From the NCBI GenBank assembly GCA_018821745.1, contig JAHJLU010000691.1, positions 1-12,683 of the forward strand: a stretch of 12,683 nt of DNA, written 5' to 3'. Shown here piece after piece: positions 1 to 6,074 of the stretch. The translations under genes and the position numbers were made by a program. This DNA is from Myxococcota bacterium. Lineage in GTDB: Bacteria > Myxococcota_A > Polyangia > HGW-17. Position 1 is the first letter of the stretch. Each line of letters opens with the position of its first letter. The notes under the pieces were generated by a model that ran no database searches, was not told the DNA's origin, and worked only from the letters and a program-made list of their open reading frames with translations.

Positions 1-281
1 CGCACGACCCGGTGGTGATCGCCGCTGCCCAGGGCCCGGGAGATGACGGAGGAGGCGCCCATACCCATCCCCAGCGCAATGCTGTTGAGCACCAGCACCA
101 CGGGAAAGGTGAAGGAGAGAGCCGCCAGAGGTTTTGTCCCCAGGTACCCAACGTAGAGGGCATCCACGATGTTGAAGATCGTGAGGCCCAGCATCCCGAA
201 GACCATGGGTATGGCGAGGTAAATGAGCTGTCTCTTGAGGTTCCCCTCCGTGAGGGAGGCGCGCGCTGATTTTCGCTCCAT
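1..281 (-). CDS. MATE-family multidrug/metabolite exporter, N-terminal part (cut by window edge)
   Basis: The first 93 codons of a membrane protein, read leftwards from an ATG at 281-279; the rest lies outside the window. The translation has a short charged N-terminus (MERKSARASLTEGNLKRQ), then a hydrophobic helix with the MATE-like stretch IPMVFGMLGLTIFNIVDALY and VGYLGTKPLAALSF, then a second helix ending in GMGMGASSVISRALGSGD. This order (transmembrane helix 1, the D-x2-[FY]-[VI]G-x-LG segment, helix 2, the ASR-LG-GD loop) is characteristic of MATE (NorM/DinF) antiporters, which expel cationic or drug-like molecules using a Na+ or H+ gradient. A purine-rich GAAAGG lies about 10 bases upstream of the ATG. 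It is divergent from the biosynthetic operon starting at 494, sharing a 212-base intergenic region, so it may export that product. That is inference from position only. Confidence 0.9.
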   Translation of the reverse strand, partial: MERKSARASLTEGNLKRQLIYLAIPMVFGMLGLTIFNIVDALYVGYLGTKPLAALSFTFPVVLVLNSIALGMGMGASSVISRALGSGDHHRVV

Positions 282-384
282 GGGCCCGACCTTTCGGAGC
301 GCACAATAGAGCAGTCGGACAAAAGTGGCAATGGTGGTTTGGTATTGCAAAAGAGGTGGCCCTTTTCAATGTAAAACTCCTGGA

Positions 385-413
385 TTGACAAGAATATTAC
401 TGCAGCGAAGAAA
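385..413 (+). promoter_or_regulatory. Candidate promoter for the biosynthetic operon (strong -35, weak -10)
   Basis: TTGACA at 385-390 is a perfect match to the sigma-70 -35 consensus. At 17-base spacing the -10 position (408-413) reads AAGAAA, which matches poorly. The element sits about 80 bases upstream of the first gene of the operon in the only plausible upstream space. The leader holds no other obvious promoter, but the weak -10 makes this a tentative call. Confidence 0.25.
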
Positions 414-478
414 CTGAAGAGCCAAAAAAGCTGTTTTAAAGCATTGAGTTCATGGTAAGTTGGGCGTGGAGATTTTGA

Positions 479-489
479 CAGGTGAGGTG
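479..489 (+). promoter_or_regulatory. Ribosome binding site fixing a TTG start
   Basis: The purine-rich AGGTGAGGTG lies just upstream of TTG at 494-496. An in-frame TGA at 488-490 rules out any earlier start, and no ATG or GTG in this frame lies near the N-terminus of the radical SAM protein. The site and the stop codon together make TTG the start codon. Confidence 0.6.
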
Positions 490-493
490 AACA

Positions 494-1315
494 TTGTACT
501 ATCATATTGCCCAAGGCACCATACCCACTCGAGCGCTGGAATACCATGTGGTTAACCATTGTAATCTCACCTGTGATCACTGCTGCTCTTACTCTCCTTT
601 GCTCTCCCCCTCGGAGGTAGATCCCGATGAACTCACACAGGATCTTCACGCATTAAAGGGACTTCTGAAGCCACAATTGTTAAAAATTGTGGGTGGAGAG
701 CCTACTCTGCATTCCAATCTTTTTAAAATTCTCTCGAGTGCCAAAGCGGTACAGATCGCACCCCAACTGAGTCTCACCACAAATGGCTGTTTCCTGGATC
801 GAATCACTGATGAGTGCTTGATGCTGCTCGACCACATCACCATCTCTGTGTACTCCCTTGAGCCCAGGCAAAAGAGCATTTTCAAGAGTTTTATTAAGCG
901 GGCCAAAAAATTTACTGTCATTCTCAACTGGAAAATCCAGGACACCTTTTCCCAAATGGACCGTGGTGAGTTGAGCACTCGTGCCGATGCTGAGAGTATT
1001 TTCCAGTCGTGCTGGATACATGACCGATGCCACAGTGTGCGGCGTGGTGTATTCTATTGCTGCACTCGAACACAATATCTCAAAGATTTATATGGTGAGA
1101 CTCCTTTCACGGACGACGGAGTGAGGATAAGAGACACCCGGCAAGAGAAGCTCTTGCAAAAAATCCATAAATACCTCAACCGCACCGAGCCTCTCAACAG
1201 CTGTCGTCTGTGTTATGGTGGACAAGCACCCTTGAGACCCCATCGACTTCTCAGCAAAAAAGAGCAGACGTTGAAAAAAGCCCAGGTGAAAGAGTTATGT
1301 CGATGCATAACCTAA
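494..1315 (+). CDS. Radical SAM protein with C-terminal Cys cluster (twitch/SPASM-like)
   Basis: A 273-residue protein starting at TTG. It has the radical SAM signature C-x3-C-x2-C at Cys23, Cys27 and Cys30, which binds the [4Fe-4S] cluster that cleaves S-adenosylmethionine, followed by the GGEP motif at residues 67-70 (SAM amino-group contact) and a TTNG strand at 95-98. The C-terminal third carries further cysteines: Cys173 and Cys179 (C-x5-C followed by His), Cys189-Cys190 after a G-x-F-Y turn, and a C-x2-C at 237/240. This resembles the auxiliary-cluster (twitch/SPASM) pattern of enzymes acting on peptides, sugars or other small substrates. It is first in a six-gene cluster, and its last 19 bases overlap the next gene. 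The reaction cannot be read from sequence. Radical SAM enzymes appear beside a glycosyltransferase and PIG-L deacetylase in tunicamycin (TunB) and butirosin (BtrN) pathways, so a sugar-modifying step is possible. Peptide modification is an alternative, but I found no precursor peptide. Confidence 0.88.
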   Translation: MYYHIAQGTIPTRALEYHVVNHCNLTCDHCCSYSPLLSPSEVDPDELTQDLHALKGLLKPQLLKIVGGEPTLHSNLFKILSSAKAVQIAPQLSLTTNGCFLDRITDECLMLLDHITISVYSLEPRQKSIFKSFIKRAKKFTVILNWKIQDTFSQMDRGELSTRADAESIFQSCWIHDRCHSVRRGVFYCCTRTQYLKDLYGETPFTDDGVRIRDTRQEKLLQKIHKYLNRTEPLNSCRLCYGGQAPLRPHRLLSKKEQTLKKAQVKELCRCIT

Positions 1316-1959
1316 TTTCCATAGTGGCCGAGCAACTCAAGGTGCACAAAGGGAAAAACATCTTCCTTGGACTCAGTGCGGGTGCCGACTCATGGTTCCT
1401 GCTGTTTCTCTTGAAAAATCTTGATATTCCGTTCACACCCCTCAGCCTGAATTTTGAAAAACGCGTCTATTGCGAATGGGACAAAATCCAGCATTATTCA
1501 AAACATTCTAATACTTCCATAAAAAGCACTTATGTGAGCAAAAACCAGATGGTGATGGCCTTTTATGCCTTCACCAATGCACTGAAGATACCCATATATA
1601 ATTTGCATCCGGTCTCCAAGTGGATACTTGCCGAGAGAGCCCAGATCATGGGTGCTGATTTGGTCATCACGGGAGATGGAGCGGATCAGTGGTTTGAAGC
1701 TGTTGAGCAATGTGACCTTTTTCCCATAACTCAAGCAGCTTTCAACTTTCATAATGTTCCATTAGTGACGCCGTTTGCGACAAAACAACTCTGGCAATAT
1801 CCTCAAGGGAAACAAATTGTAAGAGAGTATGTTATTTCTCATTTGGGAGAGTTTGATAGCAGCAAAACTGTTGTGTTATACCCCGATGATGATTTTTATC
1901 CCTTAACATGCCTTCAAAAGAGCCACCTGGTGCTCCACGAAATGGCAACATCTCCCTGA
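1297..1959 (+). CDS. Stand-alone asparagine-synthetase-like PP-loop ATPase (amide-forming ligase candidate)
   Basis: A 220-residue protein related to the C-terminal synthetase domain of asparagine synthetase. Visible motifs are the PP-loop LSAGADS at residues 26-32 (ATP pyrophosphate binding; family form SGG-x-DS), TGDGADQWF at 125-133 (family SGEG-[AS]-DE-[LI]F) and VPLVTPFATKQL at 154-165 (family R-x-PFLD). The N-terminal glutamine-hydrolysing domain is absent, and the protein is shorter than the usual synthetase domain. Proteins with this fold adenylate a carboxylate and couple it to ammonia or an amine, as in beta-lactam synthetase and the lasso-peptide cyclase. An adenylation/amide-forming role is therefore inferred. 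Start: ATG at 1297 has AGGTGA seven bases upstream; an in-frame ATG at 1303 is an alternative. It overlaps the radical SAM gene by 19 bases. The second Gly of SGG is Ala here, and the Glu of the DE motif is replaced by Gln, so activity needs checking. Confidence 0.78.
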   Translation: MSMHNLISIVAEQLKVHKGKNIFLGLSAGADSWFLLFLLKNLDIPFTPLSLNFEKRVYCEWDKIQHYSKHSNTSIKSTYVSKNQMVMAFYAFTNALKIPIYNLHPVSKWILAERAQIMGADLVITGDGADQWFEAVEQCDLFPITQAAFNFHNVPLVTPFATKQLWQYPQGKQIVREYVISHLGEFDSSKTVVLYPDDDFYPLTCLQKSHLVLHEMATSP

Positions 1960-2023
1960 CTTCTTTTAACGTAGTTTTGGGTGCAGTATTTAATGGCCCA
2001 CCACAAAGAGGAGAGCACCTCAG

Positions 2024-3193
2024 ATGAGCATCATAAATTTTGCCACGATTCCCGAAAAGGGGCACCTTAACCCCATGATTGGCACCGCACAATATCTGCA
2101 GGAGATGGGTGAACAGGTTATCTTTACAGCCCCCAAGGATATGAGCGCTCAACTCGAGAAAGCGGGGCTCAATTTTGATACAAGCCTGGTCATGAACATG
2201 GACTCACGCCCAACCCAGGGAAAAGAGCTGGTGGACCTGATCAAGGATCCCCAATCACTTGACCAGTGGATACGGCAACTGCTTCTGGCTGATTTAACTC
2301 CCCAGGTGAACGCCTACACAGAGTACTATAAAAATCTGTCACCCGATGTTGTTGTGGTAGACCCTTTGCTCTATGCCCCCGTCATCGCCGCACATTCTCT
2401 TAATATTCCATGGGTCGCACTCTCCAACTCCCTCAACCCCGTGATCAACGACCAAATGAAGAGTCCCCTGCTCACAACCATCAACAATATCAGAACAAAA
2501 CGGGACGAGATCTTTGCATCCCACGGAGTCTCCGTTAAATTCAGCGGCTGTGATGCTATTTCCCCCTATCTTACCATCGCCTTCACAACCCCTGAACTCT
2601 CTTTGATTGATGACCCCTCCATTGTACAGGTGGGGCCGACATTCCCCAAATTTTTGAGGGGAGATGAAGTACATTTTGAGCGCAGATATCCCGAGAGAAA
2701 ACTCGTGTATGCCTCCTTTGGGTCCCAAATTTATTACTGGCCCACATTTTTTGAGAGGCTCATCAAGGCATCCGCTCATCTTGAAGTTGAGCTTGCCATC
2801 TCCCTTGGCAATCTCATCACCCACCCATCTTTCAAAGAACTGCCCCATTGCGTGCAGGGGTTTGACTATGCCCCCCAAAGATCCATTCTGAAAGAAGCCT
2901 CGCTCTTCCTCTCTCACGGAGGCGCCAACTCATTTATGGAGGCAATCTACTATGGGGTACCCATGATAATGGCTCCCATCTGCAACGATCAGGTGCATCA
3001 GGGATGGTTTGTGGAAAAACACAAGTTGGGAATAACCCACAATCTGCCCGATAGCTCCGAAGATGAACTTGCGGCCCTATTGAAGAGTTGCCTGAGCGAT
3101 TCAGCATGGCACCCTGGTCTCGAGCCCATCACACAAAGCTACCAGCGAAACGGCGCCCTGGAGGCCGCAGAGAGGATCCGCACCCTATGCTGA
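2024..3193 (+). CDS. GT1-family (UGT/macrolide-type) glycosyltransferase
   Basis: A 389-residue GT-B fold glycosyltransferase of the UDP-glycosyltransferase/MGT type, transferring a sugar from a nucleotide donor to a small hydrophobic or hydroxylated acceptor in the cytosol. The N-terminal domain has the GHLNP motif with the presumed catalytic His14. The hinge lies near the ASFGSQ segment at 230-235, which starts the donor-binding domain. The C-terminal signature LFLSHGGANSFMEAIYYGVP (residues 294-313), followed by N-D-Q at 321-323, is the classic nucleotide-sugar binding region. Length is normal. An AAGAGGAGAG ribosome binding site lies 8 bases before the ATG. A 64-base gap separates it from the Asn-synthetase-like gene, and it overlaps the next gene by 7 bases (ATGCTGA), indicating translational coupling. 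Donor and acceptor are unknown. The downstream PIG-L deacetylase makes an N-acetylated sugar donor plausible, but that is inference. Confidence 0.92.
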   Translation: MSIINFATIPEKGHLNPMIGTAQYLQEMGEQVIFTAPKDMSAQLEKAGLNFDTSLVMNMDSRPTQGKELVDLIKDPQSLDQWIRQLLLADLTPQVNAYTEYYKNLSPDVVVVDPLLYAPVIAAHSLNIPWVALSNSLNPVINDQMKSPLLTTINNIRTKRDEIFASHGVSVKFSGCDAISPYLTIAFTTPELSLIDDPSIVQVGPTFPKFLRGDEVHFERRYPERKLVYASFGSQIYYWPTFFERLIKASAHLEVELAISLGNLITHPSFKELPHCVQGFDYAPQRSILKEASLFLSHGGANSFMEAIYYGVPMIMAPICNDQVHQGWFVEKHKLGITHNLPDSSEDELAALLKSCLSDSAWHPGLEPITQSYQRNGALEAAERIRTLC

Positions 3194-4143
3194 TTCCTGT
3201 CTGCATCAACGCTAAAAATGAGGAGCATACTATCGAGGGCACCCTCCGTACACTCATCGCAGCGACCGAGGTGTGTAAAAGCAAAATGGATATTTCATTC
3301 AAGCTTGTGCTCATGCTTGACGACAGTACAGACAACACAGCCCTGCGCGCTCAACCTTTCACAAATGTAGAACAGGTGCGCTGCAGTGGTGGGCTGGTCG
3401 CTGCTCAGAGGCTTTTTGCACAGCGGTTCAAGAGCGCACCCTATCTTATCTTTTGCGACGGAGATATCCTCATTGGGCCTGACACAATCTGGAAAATGGC
3501 CAACAGCATGGAGACCTCCCATGTGCAGGTGGCGTACCCTGAAAAGATTGCTCTCCAGCCGAGCAGAAAATCCCTGCTCGCCAGATCGCTCTACTATTAT
3601 AATCGCAACAACGGGTATCAGACCAAGCGCCACTATTTCAACGGTCAGTTGTTTGCTATACGCAACTGGCACATTCCCCTCCCTCATGAGATCCCCAAAC
3701 CCCTGGCCCGCGATAACAACTATCTGCGCCTTCATGAGGGGATTCGTTGTGACGACATCTACTTAAGCAGAGATATCCTCCATCGATTTGGCGTTGAGAG
3801 CATCGCTCTCGTGGACGCAAAGATACACTACCAGCCTCCCGAGACATTCAGGGGCATGTACCGCAAGTACCAACGCATGGTGCTTGAGATCAGGCGATTA
3901 CATCACCTGTTCCCCGAGATGGTTTCAACCCACAGTACCCATGGAAAACGGAAAGTGGTGTGGTCTCAGGTTTTTGAGCACGGCCTCGCAGCCACACTGC
4001 TCTACATTCATTTCCTGCTCCACCTGACAGGTTGCAAGTACCTGCTTTTACTGGAAGAGTTTTGGTATAAACATCTCACAACCACTGAGTGTAAGACATG
4101 GAAACCTATCCTGGAGACGAAACAGCCATTTTCACCCGTGTGA
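3187..4143 (+). CDS. GT2-family glycosyltransferase
   Basis: A 318-residue GT-A fold glycosyltransferase. The N-terminal strand MLIPVCINAKNEEHTIEGTL is the typical GT2 opening, followed by DDS at 45-47 (nucleotide contact), the metal-binding D-x-D as DGD at 91-93, the FNGQLFAIR acceptor-side segment at 151-159, and an acidic pair at 189-190 where the catalytic base usually lies. A hydrophobic stretch at about 267-290 near the C-terminus could be a membrane-associating helix, as in GT2 enzymes acting on lipid-linked substrates. Start: ATG at 3187 overlaps the GT1 stop and immediately precedes the conserved first beta strand, so longer upstream frames are unlikely. It is a second sugar-transfer step in the same operon, so the product probably carries at least two sugars or one polar head built in two steps. 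Specificity is unknown. Confidence 0.88.
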   Translation: MLIPVCINAKNEEHTIEGTLRTLIAATEVCKSKMDISFKLVLMLDDSTDNTALRAQPFTNVEQVRCSGGLVAAQRLFAQRFKSAPYLIFCDGDILIGPDTIWKMANSMETSHVQVAYPEKIALQPSRKSLLARSLYYYNRNNGYQTKRHYFNGQLFAIRNWHIPLPHEIPKPLARDNNYLRLHEGIRCDDIYLSRDILHRFGVESIALVDAKIHYQPPETFRGMYRKYQRMVLEIRRLHHLFPEMVSTHSTHGKRKVVWSQVFEHGLAATLLYIHFLLHLTGCKYLLLLEEFWYKHLTTTECKTWKPILETKQPFSPV

Positions 4144-4916
4144 ATCCTGCAGGAACTCTCACCCTTGAGCTGTGGACAGGCATTTATGAAGATCGCCCTC
4201 TTAGAACTGAAGAGCAGGGCCATTACTATAGAACCCTCATTGGATTCTGTACTGATCTGTGGCATGGCAAAGCGCTCCTGCGAGATCCGCTGACACCTGC
4301 TCAGATAGAATCCATTAAAGAATTTGAGACGCTTGTTATTTGTGGAGGAAGATTGGAACCAAAAGTTGCCCACTCTGAAAATTACAGGGGCAAACCACCA
4401 TTTGCTGTCGTGGTACCGGAAAACCCAAGATTTCGTGGACTGGCAGGCCTTGAGGTCATTGCCAGGCACAGGGGTTTTCACCGACCACTGCTCATCGACT
4501 GGGGCCAAAGCTCAATTAAGTTGAGAGTTCATTCACAGGAGCTAACGGAGATAATCAACCGGGAATATGAGCTTTTTCCCCTCATCAAAGACTGTGAATT
4601 GCGTCCTGAAACCGCTCACAGCAGATTGCGCCACTATTACCACAAGCTCATCTCCCGATTCAAAAGTGATATCGACAGTGTGTTCCTGGCGCTCCCCGTC
4701 GAGATAAACCACAAAGGAGTGGCCCAACCATCCAGCTACCAGGGGATGGGTGGAAATTTATCCACTTTGTTTTCGCTCTCGGCTCAAACCCCGGTCTATG
4801 TGCTCAATGACGCGGAGGCCGCTGCGGTTGGATCTCATGAGTATCTACACGGAAAATCGCTGGTGCTCACGGTTGGTTCAGGACTTGGAGGTTGTCTGTG
4901 TCACGAAATATTTTAA
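4098..4916 (+). CDS. ROK/ASKHA sugar-kinase-like protein with apparently permuted domain order
   Basis: A 272-residue protein whose second half matches the first half of ROK-family sugar kinases. LLIDWGQSSIK at 131-141 corresponds to phosphate-1 (D-x-G-x3-IK). FLALPVEI at 196-203 is followed by Gly207, then LND at 236-238 with the following AEAAAVG, and TVGSGLGG at 258-265 (phosphate-2). The chain ends seven residues later, where a normal ROK kinase has about another 150. The first 130 residues instead resemble the C-terminal ROK/ASKHA region: a helical stretch, LVICGGRL at 79-86 (adenosine-type GG motif) and PFAVVVPENPRFRGLAGLEV at 101-120. Total length is near that of a whole kinase, suggesting circular permutation rather than truncation. 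The usual ROK zinc motif (C-x-C-x4-C) is not seen. The first ATG (4098) overlaps GT2 by 46 bases and has a weak ribosome site; GTG at 4140, overlapping the GT2 stop as GTGA, is an attractive alternative start. It could phosphorylate an amino sugar or bind one as a regulator. Confidence 0.72.
   Translation: METYPGDETAIFTRVNPAGTLTLELWTGIYEDRPLRTEEQGHYYRTLIGFCTDLWHGKALLRDPLTPAQIESIKEFETLVICGGRLEPKVAHSENYRGKPPFAVVVPENPRFRGLAGLEVIARHRGFHRPLLIDWGQSSIKLRVHSQELTEIINREYELFPLIKDCELRPETAHSRLRHYYHKLISRFKSDIDSVFLALPVEINHKGVAQPSSYQGMGGNLSTLFSLSAQTPVYVLNDAEAAAVGSHEYLHGKSLVLTVGSGLGGCLCHEIF
4887..4892 (+). promoter_or_regulatory. Ribosome binding site fixing the PIG-L start at GTG
   Basis: GGAGGT at 4887-4892 lies five bases before GTG at 4898-4900. 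It overlaps the other candidate start, TTG at 4892, which would then have no ribosome binding site at proper spacing. The site is inside the coding sequence of the ROK-like gene, so translation of the two is probably coupled. Confidence 0.6.
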
Positions 4917-5737
4917 TCATCTCACCTCACCTGGATGACGCGGCTCTCTCCCTCTCTCAGCACATACTGTACTGGCTGGCCAAGGGGGACACCGTGACAA
5001 TTGCCACCCTCTTTACACGTGGCAGCGTTGAACAACAGACACTCTACACAGCACGAAAAGCAGAAGACCTTGAGGCTGCAGCCAAGCTGGGAGCAACCTC
5101 CATATATCTGAACTTTCTTGATGCGCCCTTTCGCTTTTTAGAGCCCATCTCATACACGAATATCCTCTCATGGCCCACACAACCGTCCATTGAGGAGGCC
5201 GTAATGAAAGAGCTCACCACAATTCTTCACTCACATCAGTTCGATACGATTTTGGCACCCCTGGGAGTGGGGAACCATGTAGATCATAGAGTTGCCTTCA
5301 ATGCTGCACATGCTCTGTCATATAAACAGACCCTCTATTATGAAGAGAGGCCCTACGCCATTGTGCCAGAGCACATTCAGATGAGGACAGGCGAACCCGT
5401 TTCTTTTGACGCTTCATTTTGGGAGCGCTACTGGAGCACAGGCTACATCTCTAGTTTCAGCGAACAAAAAGATCACAAGAATATTATGGAGCTCTACGAA
5501 AAAGAAGGCACAAGAGCAGAACAACCGAAACTTGTACGTCACAGTTCCATGCACAATCACAAGCTGGCACAACAGAGTCTCGCCGTTGTCTCCCTTTACA
5601 AAACACAAACTCCTGCTCTTTATCCTCACCCACAAGAGTTTCAAGATCTCTACCTCAATACCCCCGAGACCCTTTGGATACTGCAAGCCCATGACAACCC
5701 TCTTATGCAGAATAATTGCCGTGTTGAGAAAATTTAA
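4898..5737 (+). CDS. PIG-L/LmbE-family zinc-dependent deacetylase
   Basis: A 279-residue protein of the PIG-L family, which removes the acetyl group from N-acetylglucosamine attached to inositol, malate, lipid or natural-product scaffolds (MshB, BshB, BtrD, TunE). The N-terminal SPHLDDAALS (residues 9-18) is the family P-H-x-D-D motif: His11 and Asp14 would bind zinc and Asp13 would be the general base. GVGNHVDHRVAF (about 123-134) contains the H-x-D-H motif that supplies the third zinc ligand. Length is typical. The GTG start is chosen for its GGAGGT at five bases; the gene overlaps the ROK-like gene by 19 bases. It is the last gene of the cluster, with a possible terminator hairpin about 40 bases downstream. 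A PIG-L enzyme beside a glycosyltransferase implies a GlcNAc-transfer then deacetylation sequence that frees an amine. That amine could be the nucleophile for the amide-forming candidate in the same operon (inference). Confidence 0.9.
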   Translation: MSRNILIISPHLDDAALSLSQHILYWLAKGDTVTIATLFTRGSVEQQTLYTARKAEDLEAAAKLGATSIYLNFLDAPFRFLEPISYTNILSWPTQPSIEEAVMKELTTILHSHQFDTILAPLGVGNHVDHRVAFNAAHALSYKQTLYYEERPYAIVPEHIQMRTGEPVSFDASFWERYWSTGYISSFSEQKDHKNIMELYEKEGTRAEQPKLVRHSSMHNHKLAQQSLAVVSLYKTQTPALYPHPQEFQDLYLNTPETLWILQAHDNPLMQNNCRVEKI

Positions 5738-6074
5738 TTCCTGGGGGAGAGGGACAAACCCCGCGCGTTAACTGTGCTTACGATCACCATGGATCGTATT
5801 TATTATTTGACATTCACCTGCAACGGCACCCTGGACTCTGCTGCAGAAACTGAGTGGCGTCAGGCAGCCACGGATGCCCGTTATTGTCCATGGAGGGGCG
5901 AATAATTTTCCCTTGTGCGGATGCAATGCACAGGTACACTGGCCATGCGGGCGACGGCCCACCGACCGGAGAGCTTCTCATGGAGAGACTTTTCACGGGC
6001 TTTCTTCACTCACTTGAAGGGCTCGTAACTCCTTGTGCCGGCCCCGCTCCCATGGCCGCAGAGAAGAGGACCAC
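5738..6074. other. Intergenic region, no convincing gene
   Basis: The 337 bases between the PIG-L stop and the SMI1/KNR4 gene. They hold a candidate terminator hairpin (5779-5808) and a TTGACA at 5807-5812 with no good -10 partner at normal spacing. The frame of the PIG-L gene stays open for 56 codons past its stop to a TAA at 5903-5905, including a possible ATG at 5789. That ATG lies inside the hairpin, lacks a ribosome binding site, and its product resembles nothing I recognise. Base composition changes from the more AT-rich operon to the GC-rich right flank within this gap. Confidence 0.5.
5779..5808 (+). terminator. Candidate intrinsic terminator after the biosynthetic operon
   Basis: TACGATC (5779-5785) and GATCGTA (5792-5798) form a perfect 7-base stem around a 6-base loop, followed directly by the T-rich TTTATTATTT. 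Position, 42 bases after the last stop of the operon, is right for a terminator. The stem has only three G-C pairs, so termination may be weak. Confidence 0.4.

Noticed and set aside
326..349. Sigma-54-like element (TGGTTTGGTATTGC) upstream of the operon
   Set aside because: The GG and GC dinucleotides are nine bases apart rather than the required ten.
325..417. Possible short peptide gene (MVVWYCKRGGPFQCK..., 28 codons from ATG 331) upstream of the radical SAM gene, considered as a RiPP precursor
   Set aside because: No good ribosome binding site, no leader/core pattern, and it overlaps the candidate promoter region. Chance open frames of this size are common.
1210..1296. Upstream 29-codon extension of the Asn-synthetase-like gene
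   Set aside because: It lies in the radical SAM coding region in another frame and shows no conserved residues; ATG 1297 has AGGTGA at good spacing.
2339..2917. A 192-codon minus-strand open frame within the GT1 gene
   Set aside because: Antisense shadow; the plus-strand GT1 motifs are complete and in order.
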